The notes under the pieces were generated by a model. That model had not been told where the DNA came from. It saw nothing but the letters and a program-made list of their open reading frames with translations, and did no database searches. From positions 1 to 14,682 of the forward strand of contig VBJT01000049.1 in the NCBI GenBank assembly GCA_005880075.1: a stretch of DNA of 14,682 bases, given 5' to 3'. A program made the translations under genes and the position numbers. Below, piece by piece: positions 6,491 to 12,323 of the stretch; position 1 is the stretch's first letter, and each line of letters begins with the position of its first letter. Source of the DNA: Chloroflexota bacterium (GTDB lineage Bacteria; Chloroflexota; Dehalococcoidia; SM23-28-2; RBG-16-64-32).

Positions 6491-6521
6491 TGATACCTCA
6501 TCTCAGTGAGACAAGGTATCA
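6491..6521. promoter_or_regulatory. Two-box palindromic operator of the fur-metal uptake operon
   Basis: The left arm TGATACCTCATCTCA (6491-6505) and right arm TGAGACAAGGTATCA (6507-6521) are inverted repeats matching in 13 of 15 positions around a single central G. Each 15-mer is itself an imperfect 7-1-7 dyad, the usual Fur-family box, so two dimers could bind side by side. The site covers the -10 element, the predicted transcription start and the ribosome site of the fur-family gene, which is the ideal place for autorepression. Confidence 0.8.
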
Positions 6522-6541
6522 GGTAGTCCTTGCCGCGTCAA
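6513..6541 (-). promoter_or_regulatory. Sigma-A type promoter of the fur-metal uptake operon
   Basis: On the minus strand a TTGACG -35 (6541-6536, 5 of 6) is followed after exactly 17 bases by TACCTT (6518-6513). This -10 is poor by itself but is preceded by TGA, an extended -10. The -10 lies inside the right operator arm and the transcription start would fall near 6506, at the dyad centre. Together with the operator this explains metal-dependent shut-off. Confidence 0.6.
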
Positions 6542-6569
6542 GAGCGGTAGACAGAACGGGTTCTCGTCC

Positions 6570-7430
6570 CTACGGGCCGATGGCGGCGGCCCATATGCCC
6601 ATACGCATATCGTGGCTGCCGCCGCCGCTCGACGCTTCGTTAAACCAAGCGTAACTGAACCACGGCCGGGTCGGACGGCTGCTGCCACCCTGCGCCTCCA
6701 CGCTGATGCCGATGCCATCAGGCCGCCAGTTCATCCGGCTCATATCCATCGGTATCTGGCAGCCTCCATTTTGTGGGAGAAACGTCGCCACCGGTTCTGC
6801 CCGTCCTCCGGCGACGAACCACACCTGGTATACGCGCCCCGGCGCCGGTGCGGGGAAATTACGGCAGACGATAAACCCGGCATCGTTGACCGGACTCCAG
6901 TTGTACACGCTTTCGGCTTGCGACCGAAGGGAGACCTGCTCCATCGCCACCTTCTGGGTGTCTTGGGCGGACAGCACCGCTACAATCTGCCGTTGCTGCT
7001 CCAGCTCGGAGCTCGCCGCCGAAAGCTGGTCCTGCAGCTGGCCATTATCCCCTCGAAGGTTGCTCAGCTGCGCTTGAAGGAAGACCGCGAACACGAGCGC
7101 CACGACCCCGCCGAAGGCGACCGCGCGGGTGCCTACCCGACGGCTGGGCACTAGCCGCCGCCAGCCGGGTATCTCGAACCGCTCTTTCTCAGCGTGGGCC
7201 AGGATCCGTTCTCGCAGTCTTGGTCGCGCCTGCTCGATACGCACGGACAGCGACAGCAGCGCCGCCGTCCGCTGGGACTTGCCTAGCTCCTCCCTGCACT
7301 GCGCACAGTCCGACACATGCCTTTGCAGCGGGGCTGCCTCGCGGCTCTCGAGCGCGCCAAGCGCGTAGGCATCCACCAGCTCCCTGGCTTCAACGCAGCG
7401 GGCATCTAGCCCTTCTGAGCTGTCTCTCAT
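6570..7430 (-). CDS. Membrane anti-sigma factor, ZAS plus RskA C-terminal domain
   Basis: The protein has 286 residues. The ATG at 7430 overlaps the sigma factor's TGA as ATGA, a classic coupled pair; longer frames upstream only overlap the sigma gene. Residues 38-45 hold His38-x3-Cys42-x2-Cys45, the zinc-binding anti-sigma motif that clamps the sigma factor in the cytosol. A single membrane helix lies at about 103-119, followed by a Gln-rich likely coiled coil (about 121-155), then an extracytoplasmic domain with VYQVWFVAGGRAEPVATF typical of RskA (anti-sigma-K). Cys189 and Cys224 in that domain might form a disulfide that senses redox state. Release of sigma would need proteolysis of the outer part. 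Its 3' end is 48 bases from the fur operator. Confidence 0.88.
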   Translation of the reverse strand: MRDSSEGLDARCVEARELVDAYALGALESREAAPLQRHVSDCAQCREELGKSQRTAALLSLSVRIEQARPRLRERILAHAEKERFEIPGWRRLVPSRRVGTRAVAFGGVVALVFAVFLQAQLSNLRGDNGQLQDQLSAASSELEQQRQIVAVLSAQDTQKVAMEQVSLRSQAESVYNWSPVNDAGFIVCRNFPAPAPGRVYQVWFVAGGRAEPVATFLPQNGGCQIPMDMSRMNWRPDGIGISVEAQGGSSRPTRPWFSYAWFNEASSGGGSHDMRMGIWAAAIGP

Positions 7431-8041
7431 CGTTCCTCTAGCCTGACCTCCGGCGTCAGCGCGGCGCGCAGCTTCTGCATCCCCAGCCGGACTCGCGTCT
7501 TTACCGTCCCCAGAGGCTGGCAAAGCCGTTCGGCGATCTCTTGCTGTGTCAGGCCGCCGAAATACGCCAGCTCTATGATCTGCCGCTGCTCGAGCGGGAT
7601 CCTCGCCAGAGCCGCGAGGATTAAGCGCCGCTGGTCGGCGAGCTCTGCCCTTAGCGCTGGATCGTTGATTTCCGGCGTCGGCAGTTCGCGCTCCTGCTCT
7701 TCTGGCGAAGACGTCTCGTAGCGGAAGCGACGTCCGCGCGAGCGGATCTCGTCTACAGCGCGATTGCGGCTAACTGATGTCAGCCAAGTCACGAACCGCC
7801 CGCGCTGGGCCACGTAGCTGTCAGGCTTGCGCCATATTCGCAAAAAGATTTCCTGCACCATATCCTCTGCTGTCTGCACGTCCCGCAAGATACGTAGCAC
7901 CGTTGAGTAGACGAGGTTGCCGTATCGGTCATAGAGCGCTTGAAACGCCCCCAGGTCCCGGTAACCAAGCCGCCGCATGAGCTCTTCATCGTCGAGCTCG
8001 CTATTTCCTCTTTCTTCAGGGGATACGTCTTGTATATTCAC
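7427..8041 (-). CDS. ECF sigma factor (SigK-like group)
   Basis: The protein has 204 residues. Region 2 runs from about 25 to 105: GAFQALYDRYGNLVYS, the core-binding AEDMVQEIFLRIWR, and FVTWLTSVSRNRAVDEIRSR for -10 recognition. Region 4 is at about 140-197, with the helix-turn-helix LTQQEIAERLCQPLGTVKTRV. A stretch of about 35 polar residues links the two. The start is GTG at 8041, forced by a TAG immediately before it; no good ribosome site is visible. The gene overlaps its anti-sigma by 4 bases and is divergent from the htrA gene. Members paired with RskA-type anti-sigmas respond to envelope or redox stress; the stimulus here is unknown. Confidence 0.92.
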   Translation of the reverse strand: MNIQDVSPEERGNSELDDEELMRRLGYRDLGAFQALYDRYGNLVYSTVLRILRDVQTAEDMVQEIFLRIWRKPDSYVAQRGRFVTWLTSVSRNRAVDEIRSRGRRFRYETSSPEEQERELPTPEINDPALRAELADQRRLILAALARIPLEQRQIIELAYFGGLTQQEIAERLCQPLGTVKTRVRLGMQKLRAALTPEVRLEER

Positions 8042-8074
8042 CTAGATTTGTCCGGCGGCGAGGTGGTGGTTCAC

Positions 8075-8080
8075 ATTGTA
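8075..8080 (-). promoter_or_regulatory. Candidate -10 element of the sigma factor gene
   Basis: The minus strand reads TACAAT (5 of 6), 33 bases before the GTG start. No strong -35 is seen. The 100-base space between the sigma gene and htrA (8042-8141) must hold both divergent promoters. A GGAAC at 8106-8110 on the plus strand looks like an ECF -35, but no partner CGTT or TC element is properly spaced. Confidence 0.3.
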
Positions 8081-8141
8081 CAGCGCCCGCAACAATCATA
8101 TCCTCGGAACGTTAGAATTTAATGAGAGAAGTAGCGTTAGC

Positions 8142-9224
8142 GTGTTCCACAAAACTTACGCCGTCCCGGCTGTTATCTTCCTCGTCGCTGCCGGCCTGCT
8201 CAGCGCCTGCGGCGACGACAATGCCGCGCCCGCGCCGAGCACCTCGGCCACTTCCTCTGCCCGGGCGACAACATCCTCCGACGGCACGTCAAGCGCGACG
8301 GCGGAGCTTGTTAAGCTCCTGCGCCCGTCCGTGGTCCACATCAAGAGCGAGACGGCTACCCTCGACGTATTTGGCCAGCTCGTGCCCAGCGCCGGCGTCG
8401 GCACGGGTTTCATCATCGATGACAAGGGCCACATCGTTACCAACAACCACGTAGTCAGCACGGACAGCGGCGACGCCGCCCAGGACATCACCGTAACTCT
8501 CGACGATGGGAGCGAGCACACGGCGAAGATCGCCGGCCGCGACCAGCCGACCGATGTCGCCGTCCTTCAGATCGACAGCGGCAACCTGAAGCCCGCCACG
8601 CTGGGCGATTCATCAAAGCTCCAGGTCGGCGACGACGTGATCGCCATCGGCAACGCCCTGGATCTCCCCGGCGGGCCGACCGTCACCAAGGGTGTTGTCA
8701 GCGCGCTGGGCCGCCTCATCCAGGAGTCCAACCCGGACGTCTCCATTCCAAACGCCATCCAGACCGACGCTGCCATCAATCCCGGCAACTCGGGCGGACC
8801 GCTGGTCGATCTCAACGGCGAGGTCGTTGGAATCACCACGGCAGTCATCCGCGGAAATGCCGAAGGCATCGGCCTGGCGATTTCGATGGAGACCGCCCAG
8901 CCGATCGTCAAGGAGCTAATCGATAAGGGCCGCGTGCAGCGCGGCTTCCTCGGCGTCACCATCCAGGAGATCACTCCTTCCCTCGCCGAGCAGTTCAACC
9001 TTTCCGTCGATCACGGCGTCGGCATCCGCAGCGTCCAGCCGGGCGGCCCCGCCGATAAAGCTGGGCTCAAGCAGGGCGATATCATCGTCAAGCTCGGCGA
9101 CAAGGACATCCGTGCGAGTGGCGATCTTTTCGCCGCTCTGACAGAGCATCGCGGCGGGGACATCGTTGACGTGCAGTACTTCCACGGTGGTGACCAGCGG
9201 TCCACTCAGGTCACTCTCGGCTAA
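8142..9224 (+). CDS. htrA: HtrA/DegP-type serine protease, lipoprotein with one PDZ domain
   Basis: The protein has 360 residues from GTG at 8142. This start is chosen over the TTG at 8076 because it gives a compact lipoprotein signal (MFHKTYAVPAVIFLVAAGLL, then SAC with Cys23). A Ser/Thr/Ala-rich tether runs to about 53. The trypsin-like domain carries His103 (TNNHVV), Asp138 (PTDVAVLQID) and Ser217 (NPGNSGGPL). One PDZ domain follows from about 268 (RGFLGVTIQEI to QADKAGLKQGD-like GPADKAGLKQGDIIVKLGD). It should be anchored on the outer face of the membrane and degrade damaged envelope proteins. It is divergent from the sigma/anti-sigma pair, so it may be in the same regulon and might take part in anti-sigma processing. 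Most HtrA proteins use a membrane helix or cleaved signal, so the lipid anchor is less usual. Confidence 0.92.
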   Translation: MFHKTYAVPAVIFLVAAGLLSACGDDNAAPAPSTSATSSARATTSSDGTSSATAELVKLLRPSVVHIKSETATLDVFGQLVPSAGVGTGFIIDDKGHIVTNNHVVSTDSGDAAQDITVTLDDGSEHTAKIAGRDQPTDVAVLQIDSGNLKPATLGDSSKLQVGDDVIAIGNALDLPGGPTVTKGVVSALGRLIQESNPDVSIPNAIQTDAAINPGNSGGPLVDLNGEVVGITTAVIRGNAEGIGLAISMETAQPIVKELIDKGRVQRGFLGVTIQEITPSLAEQFNLSVDHGVGIRSVQPGGPADKAGLKQGDIIVKLGDKDIRASGDLFAALTEHRGGDIVDVQYFHGGDQRSTQVTLG

Positions 9225-9315
9225 GCAACCGCAAAATTCCTTTCAAAACCACTTGTGATTTTCTTCCCAAAGTGCCATCCTGTGAGCTGCGACAATCGTA
9301 ATTATTACGGGACCA
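9225..9315. other. Gap between htrA and the BtuF-like gene
   Basis: These 91 AT-richer bases hold no ORF. AAAA-C-CAC and GTG-A-TTTT at about 9246-9261 could form a poor hairpin with a 2-base loop, too weak to call a terminator. No clear promoter or ribosome site beyond GGGA at 9309-9312 is visible. Confidence 0.4.
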
Positions 9316-10170
9316 ATGACAATCTTTACGGACGCCCTTTACCGCCCCATCGAGATCCAGCGCGCTCCCACGCGGATCGTCTCGCTCGTGCCCAGCATTA
9401 CCGAGGCGCTCTTCACGTTCGGCTTGGGTGACTCGGTCGTCGGTGTCACTCGCTTCTGCGTTGAGCCACGCGAGGCCGTCGCCGCCAAGGCGAAAGTCGG
9501 CGGCACTAAGACTCTCGACGTGACACAGGTACGCCAGCTCGAACCCGATCTCGTCATCGCCAACGTCGAGGAGAACCGGCCTGAGGATGTCCGCCAGTTG
9601 ATCGCTGCGGGGCTCAACGTCATGGTCACGTTTCCTCGGACCGTAGCCGCTGGAATCGCCATGATGCGCCAGATCTCAGAGATGACAGATTCCGTCGAAA
9701 CGGCCCACCCGATCATTGAAGAAGCGGCGGCCGCGCTCACAGAGGCCCGCGCGAGAAACGAGGCGCGCCGTCCCCTGCGTGTATTTTGTCCCATCTGGCG
9801 CAATCCCTGGATGAGCGTCGGGCCAGACACCTACATCCACGACCTCCTTAATGTCTGCGGCGGCCTTAATATCTTCGCCCGCCGCCATGAACGCTACCCA
9901 ATCACCGACATGAACGAAGTAGCGCGAAAAGACCCGCAGGTCATCCTGCTGCCGGACGAGCCCTATCGCTTCGGTGCCAAACACGTGCCGGACGTCACCA
10001 AGCATCCCTATGTTTCAGCCGTCCGAGACCAGCGAGTTCATCTGATCGAAGGTAAGCACCTCTGCTGGTACGGCCCGCGCATTGCCGGCAGCCTGCGCTT
10101 CGTCCAAGATCTTCTTTGGGGAGCCACCCCAGATGGTACCGGCATCCCCGCCGGCGCTATCCACGGCTAA
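9316..10170 (+). CDS. BtuF-like helical-backbone binding protein without signal peptide
   Basis: The protein has 284 residues. It matches the periplasmic-binding fold of vitamin B12 and siderophore receptors (BtuF/FecB/FepB): RIVSLVPSITEALFTFGLGDSVVGVTRFC opens the first lobe (about 20-48), followed by VGGTKTLDVTQVRQLEPDLVIA, the long backbone helix near 105-145, and a second lobe with WMSVGPDTYIHDLLNVCGGLNIF. There is no signal peptide, no lipobox cysteine and no membrane segment, and no permease or ATPase gene is near it. It is therefore likely a cytosolic stand-alone protein; stand-alone forms annotated as cobalamin-binding exist. Ligand unknown; CWYGPRIAGSLRFVQDLLW at the end is the usual C-terminal helix of the family. 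The weak ribosome site (GGGA) is 3 bases from the ATG. Confidence 0.8.
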   Translation: MTIFTDALYRPIEIQRAPTRIVSLVPSITEALFTFGLGDSVVGVTRFCVEPREAVAAKAKVGGTKTLDVTQVRQLEPDLVIANVEENRPEDVRQLIAAGLNVMVTFPRTVAAGIAMMRQISEMTDSVETAHPIIEEAAAALTEARARNEARRPLRVFCPIWRNPWMSVGPDTYIHDLLNVCGGLNIFARRHERYPITDMNEVARKDPQVILLPDEPYRFGAKHVPDVTKHPYVSAVRDQRVHLIEGKHLCWYGPRIAGSLRFVQDLLWGATPDGTGIPAGAIHG

Positions 10171-10201
10171 GCCACGAAGGACGAGGGCGTGTAGAGTCAA
10201 C

Positions 10202-10230
10202 TTGTGAGCTTCTCACGGTTCGATTAATCT
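10202..10230 (+). promoter_or_regulatory. Possible htpX promoter
   Basis: TTGTGA (10202-10207) and TAATCT (10225-10230) are spaced by 17 bases, matching consensus in 4 and 3 of 6 positions. A 13-base dyad, GTGAG-CTT-CTCAC (10204-10216), overlaps the -35 and could be an operator. This is suggestive only. Confidence 0.3.
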
Positions 10231-10237
10231 GTAAGTA

Positions 10238-10258
10238 GAGCGCGTTAGTGTCGCGCTC
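10238..10258 (+). other. Perfect 7-bp inverted repeat ahead of htpX
   Basis: GAGCGCG (10238-10244) pairs perfectly with CGCGCTC (10252-10258) around a 7-base loop. It ends one base before the GAGGTG ribosome site (10260-10265) of htpX, so it would be a stable hairpin at the end of the 5' leader or a protein-binding dyad. No T-run follows, so it is not a terminator for the gene upstream. Confidence 0.5.
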
Positions 10259-10273
10259 CGAGGTGAACAAGAC

Positions 10274-11143
10274 GTGACTAACGTGAAAACGGTCTTTCTT
10301 TTGGTCCTCCTGACCGGCCTTCTTCTCGGCATCGGCTATCTGGTCGCTGGGCTGACCGGTGCGATCTTTGCCTTCATCATCTCGATGGTGATGAACATCG
10401 GCTCGTACTGGTTCTCCGACAAGCTCGCGCTCAAGATGACCGGTGCGCGCGAGGTGAGCCAGGCCGAGGAACCCCGCCTGCACTCCATCGTCGACAACGT
10501 CGCGGCGATGGCCGGCTTGCAGAAGCCGAAAGTCTACATCATCCAGAACGACTCCCCCAATGCCTTCGCCACCGGGCGCAACGACAAGCACGCCGCCGTC
10601 GCAGCGACTACCGGCATCATGCGCATCCTCGACGATCGGGAGATGACGGCCGTGCTCGGCCACGAACTCGGCCACATTCGCAACCGTGACATCCTCGTGA
10701 ATGCCATCGTCGCTACGATCGCCGGAGCGATTACCTTCATCGCCACGATGTTGCAGTGGTCACTCATCTTCGGTGGCTTCGGCGGCCGCGACCGCAATGG
10801 CGGCGGCATCCTTGGCCTCCTGGCCATGCTCGCGACGATCATCCTCGCGCCCATCGCTGCCGGCATCATCCGCATGGCCATCTCCCGCCAGCGCGAATAC
10901 GGCGCGGACGAGGCGGGCGCCTACATCACGCACATGCCTCTATCGCTCGCCAGCGCCCTCCAGAAGCTGGAAGACTATTCGCGGGCCAGGCCCATGCAGG
11001 TGAACCCCGCGGTCTCGCATCTCTTCATCGTCAATCCCCTGGGCAAGGTGGACTTCGCGGCGCTGTTTAGCACTCACCCGCCCGTGCAGAGCCGCATCGC
11101 GCGCCTCAACGAAATCGCGCGCCGCACGGGCAACCTGGGCTAA
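10274..11143 (+). CDS. htpX: HtpX membrane zinc metalloprotease
   Basis: The protein has 289 residues, the normal HtpX length. It has two N-terminal membrane helices (about 5-22 and 27-46), the zinc motif HELGH at 130-134, the third ligand Glu208 in SRQREYGADE, and two further hydrophobic segments (about 141-160 and 180-203). The gluzincin-type site faces the cytosol, and the enzyme removes damaged or misassembled inner-membrane proteins, usually under stress control. The GTG start at 10274 is well supported by GAGGTGA 7 bases upstream. A 7-bp inverted repeat lies just before this ribosome site. It follows the BtuF-like gene by 103 bases. Its nearness to the sigma/htrA block supports an envelope quality-control role. 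Confidence 0.95.
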   Translation: MTNVKTVFLLVLLTGLLLGIGYLVAGLTGAIFAFIISMVMNIGSYWFSDKLALKMTGAREVSQAEEPRLHSIVDNVAAMAGLQKPKVYIIQNDSPNAFATGRNDKHAAVAATTGIMRILDDREMTAVLGHELGHIRNRDILVNAIVATIAGAITFIATMLQWSLIFGGFGGRDRNGGGILGLLAMLATIILAPIAAGIIRMAISRQREYGADEAGAYITHMPLSLASALQKLEDYSRARPMQVNPAVSHLFIVNPLGKVDFAALFSTHPPVQSRIARLNEIARRTGNLG

Positions 11144-11163
11144 AGCGCAAGGCATAACTCGCG

Positions 11164-11187
11164 AGGGCGGTCCGCAAGAGCTGCCCT
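11164..11187 (+). terminator. Weak hairpin after htpX
   Basis: AGGGCGGT (11164-11171) pairs with GCTGCCCT (11180-11187), including two G-U pairs, around an 8-base loop, 20 bases after the htpX stop. Only TCGTTC follows, so there is no proper U-tract. It may be a weak terminator. Confidence 0.3.
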
Positions 11188-11211
11188 TCGTTCACGCTCA
11201 CGCCCCTTTTG

Positions 11212-11217
11212 TATAAT
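11212..11217 (+). promoter_or_regulatory. -10 element of the cupredoxin gene
   Basis: A perfect TATAAT lies 38 bases before the ACG start. The best -35 is TTCACG (11191-11196, 4 of 6) with a short 15-base spacer. The predicted leader is about 30 bases and contains the strong ribosome site at 11244-11250. Confidence 0.5.
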
Positions 11218-11243
11218 TCAATTCATATGGAAAGCTCTTCGAA

Positions 11244-11250
11244 GGGGAGG
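11244..11250 (+). promoter_or_regulatory. Strong ribosome site preceding a non-ATG start
   Basis: GGGGAGG sits 5 bases before ACG at 11256. No ATG, GTG or TTG occurs in the cupredoxin frame between here and 11403, yet this is the best Shine-Dalgarno in the region. It fixes the intended start at 11256. Confidence 0.7.
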
Positions 11251-11255
11251 AGATA

Positions 11256-11756
11256 ACGCGACTTACGGTTCTCGGAATTCTTCTCGGCGGTCTGCTTTTC
11301 GCGAACGCCTGTGGAGGAGACGATGAGAAGACGACCGCCACATCCACCGCACAAACGACGATCGGTCCCTCAGGCACTCCCGGCGCGGCTCAGCAGATCA
11401 ACGTGACGCTACAGGAGTGCTCGATTGTTCCCGAGATAGCATCTGCCAAAGCCGGGAAAATCACCTTCAATGTCGAGAATAAGGGCCCGAACGAACCGCA
11501 CGAGTTCCATGTGTTCAAGACCGACACTCCCGTCGACCAGCTGCCCACTCAGTCTGATGGCGCGCTCGATGAGGAAGCCACCGAACTCGAGGAGATCGAC
11601 GAGATCACCGAGTTTAACCCGGGACAGAAGAAGAGCCCGACAGTCGAGCTGGAGCCCGGGAGGTACATTCTGGTTTGCAATGTCGGTGAAGAGACGGGCG
11701 GACAGCAGGTCCGACACTTCGCGCAGGGCATGGTTACCGAATTCACGGCAGAGTAG
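11256..11756 (+). CDS. Cupredoxin-domain exported lipoprotein with apparent ACG start
   Basis: The open frame gives 166 residues if translation begins at ACG 11256. Residues 2-18 (RLTVLGILLGGLLFANA) form a signal peptide ending at Cys19, then a Thr/Ser/Gly-rich tether to about 45. The rest is a plastocyanin-like domain: KAGKITFNVENKGPNEPHEFHVF supplies His82 or His85, and GRYILVCNV and HFAQGMV supply Cys141, His154 and Met159, the type 1 copper set. An acidic insert (about 104-118) lies between strands. It probably carries electrons or copper on the outer face of the membrane. A conventional start exists only at GTG 11403 (V50), which would drop the signal peptide and waste the GGGGAGG site and TATAAT upstream; ACG may therefore be a genuine rare start, or ATG altered by one base. 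The lipobox (FANAC) is not ideal. The 3' end overlaps the convergent ssuE by 14 bases. Confidence 0.75.
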   Translation, partial: TRLTVLGILLGGLLFANACGGDDEKTTATSTAQTTIGPSGTPGAAQQINVTLQECSIVPEIASAKAGKITFNVENKGPNEPHEFHVFKTDTPVDQLPTQSDGALDEEATELEEIDEITEFNPGQKKSPTVELEPGRYILVCNVGEETGGQQVRHFAQGMVTEFTAE

Positions 11757-12285
11757 GCGCCGGCCCGCCTAAGGCAATCGCCCGACCGCCGAGCTCGGTG
11801 ACCCACTCCAGCACCCTGGCCGAAGGCGCCCCCTCAACAAATTCGTCGTCCGTCGCATAGATCCCTGCAACCGGAATGCCCTCCAGACTCGCAAACAGCG
11901 GCCGTAGCCCGTAGTCAGGCGAGAGGTAGTGCTCGCGGGCGATGCCCGTCTGCAACCCGATGCATACCTTGCCCCGCAGGTGGCCCTGCGGCATCAGGTC
12001 GAAGAACGCCTTCAGCAGGCCTGTATACAGCGCGCGATAGGTCGGCGTAGCCGCGACCACGATGCGCGCCTCGCCCACCACTCTGATCGCTTCGTCGACT
12101 TCAGCGGACTCTGTGCGCGCCAGAAGCGCGTCGGCGGGCAGCACGGCCAGGTCGATCAGGCGCGTCTCGTAGCCGCGTTCTGTCAGCACCTTCAGCAGCA
12201 GCTCGGCGAGTGTCTTTGAGCGAGACGGCGAGCGCGGGCTACCCGAAACGCCAACGGCAAGAGGCCGGCTCGCTCCTCGGCTCAT
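11743..12285 (-). CDS. ssuE: NAD(P)H-dependent FMN reductase (SsuE/MsuE family)
   Basis: The protein has 180 residues from ATG at 12285. GSPRSPSRSKTLAELLL (about 14-31) is the flavodoxin-fold FMN phosphate loop, and AATPTYRALYTGLLKAFFDLMP (about 78-99) is the SsuE hallmark at the flavin and tetramer interface. It reduces FMN with NAD(P)H and hands the free reduced flavin to the monooxygenase encoded 38 bases upstream. It is the last gene of the minus-strand operon. Its 3' end overlaps the convergent cupredoxin gene by 14 bases. Another azoreductase-like role is possible, but the SsuD neighbour makes SsuE the best call. Confidence 0.88.
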   Translation of the reverse strand: MSRGASRPLAVGVSGSPRSPSRSKTLAELLLKVLTERGYETRLIDLAVLPADALLARTESAEVDEAIRVVGEARIVVAATPTYRALYTGLLKAFFDLMPQGHLRGKVCIGLQTGIAREHYLSPDYGLRPLFASLEGIPVAGIYATDDEFVEGAPSARVLEWVTELGGRAIALGGPAPTLP

Positions 12286-12323
12286 AGTTGAAGTGTCCGG
12301 TTTCCGGGGTTCAGAGTGCGCGT

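Noticed and set aside
8106..8138. GGAAC...CGTT as an ECF autoregulatory promoter of htrA
   Set aside because: The spacing of 24 bases is too long for the usual 16-17, so it was not called.
8076..8141. TTG start giving a 22-residue N-terminal extension of HtrA
   Set aside because: The extension is polar and would bury the lipoprotein signal; GTG 8142 gives a proper signal peptide.
9246..9263. Possible terminator after htrA
   Set aside because: The stem is interrupted and the loop only two bases; it is not stable enough to call.
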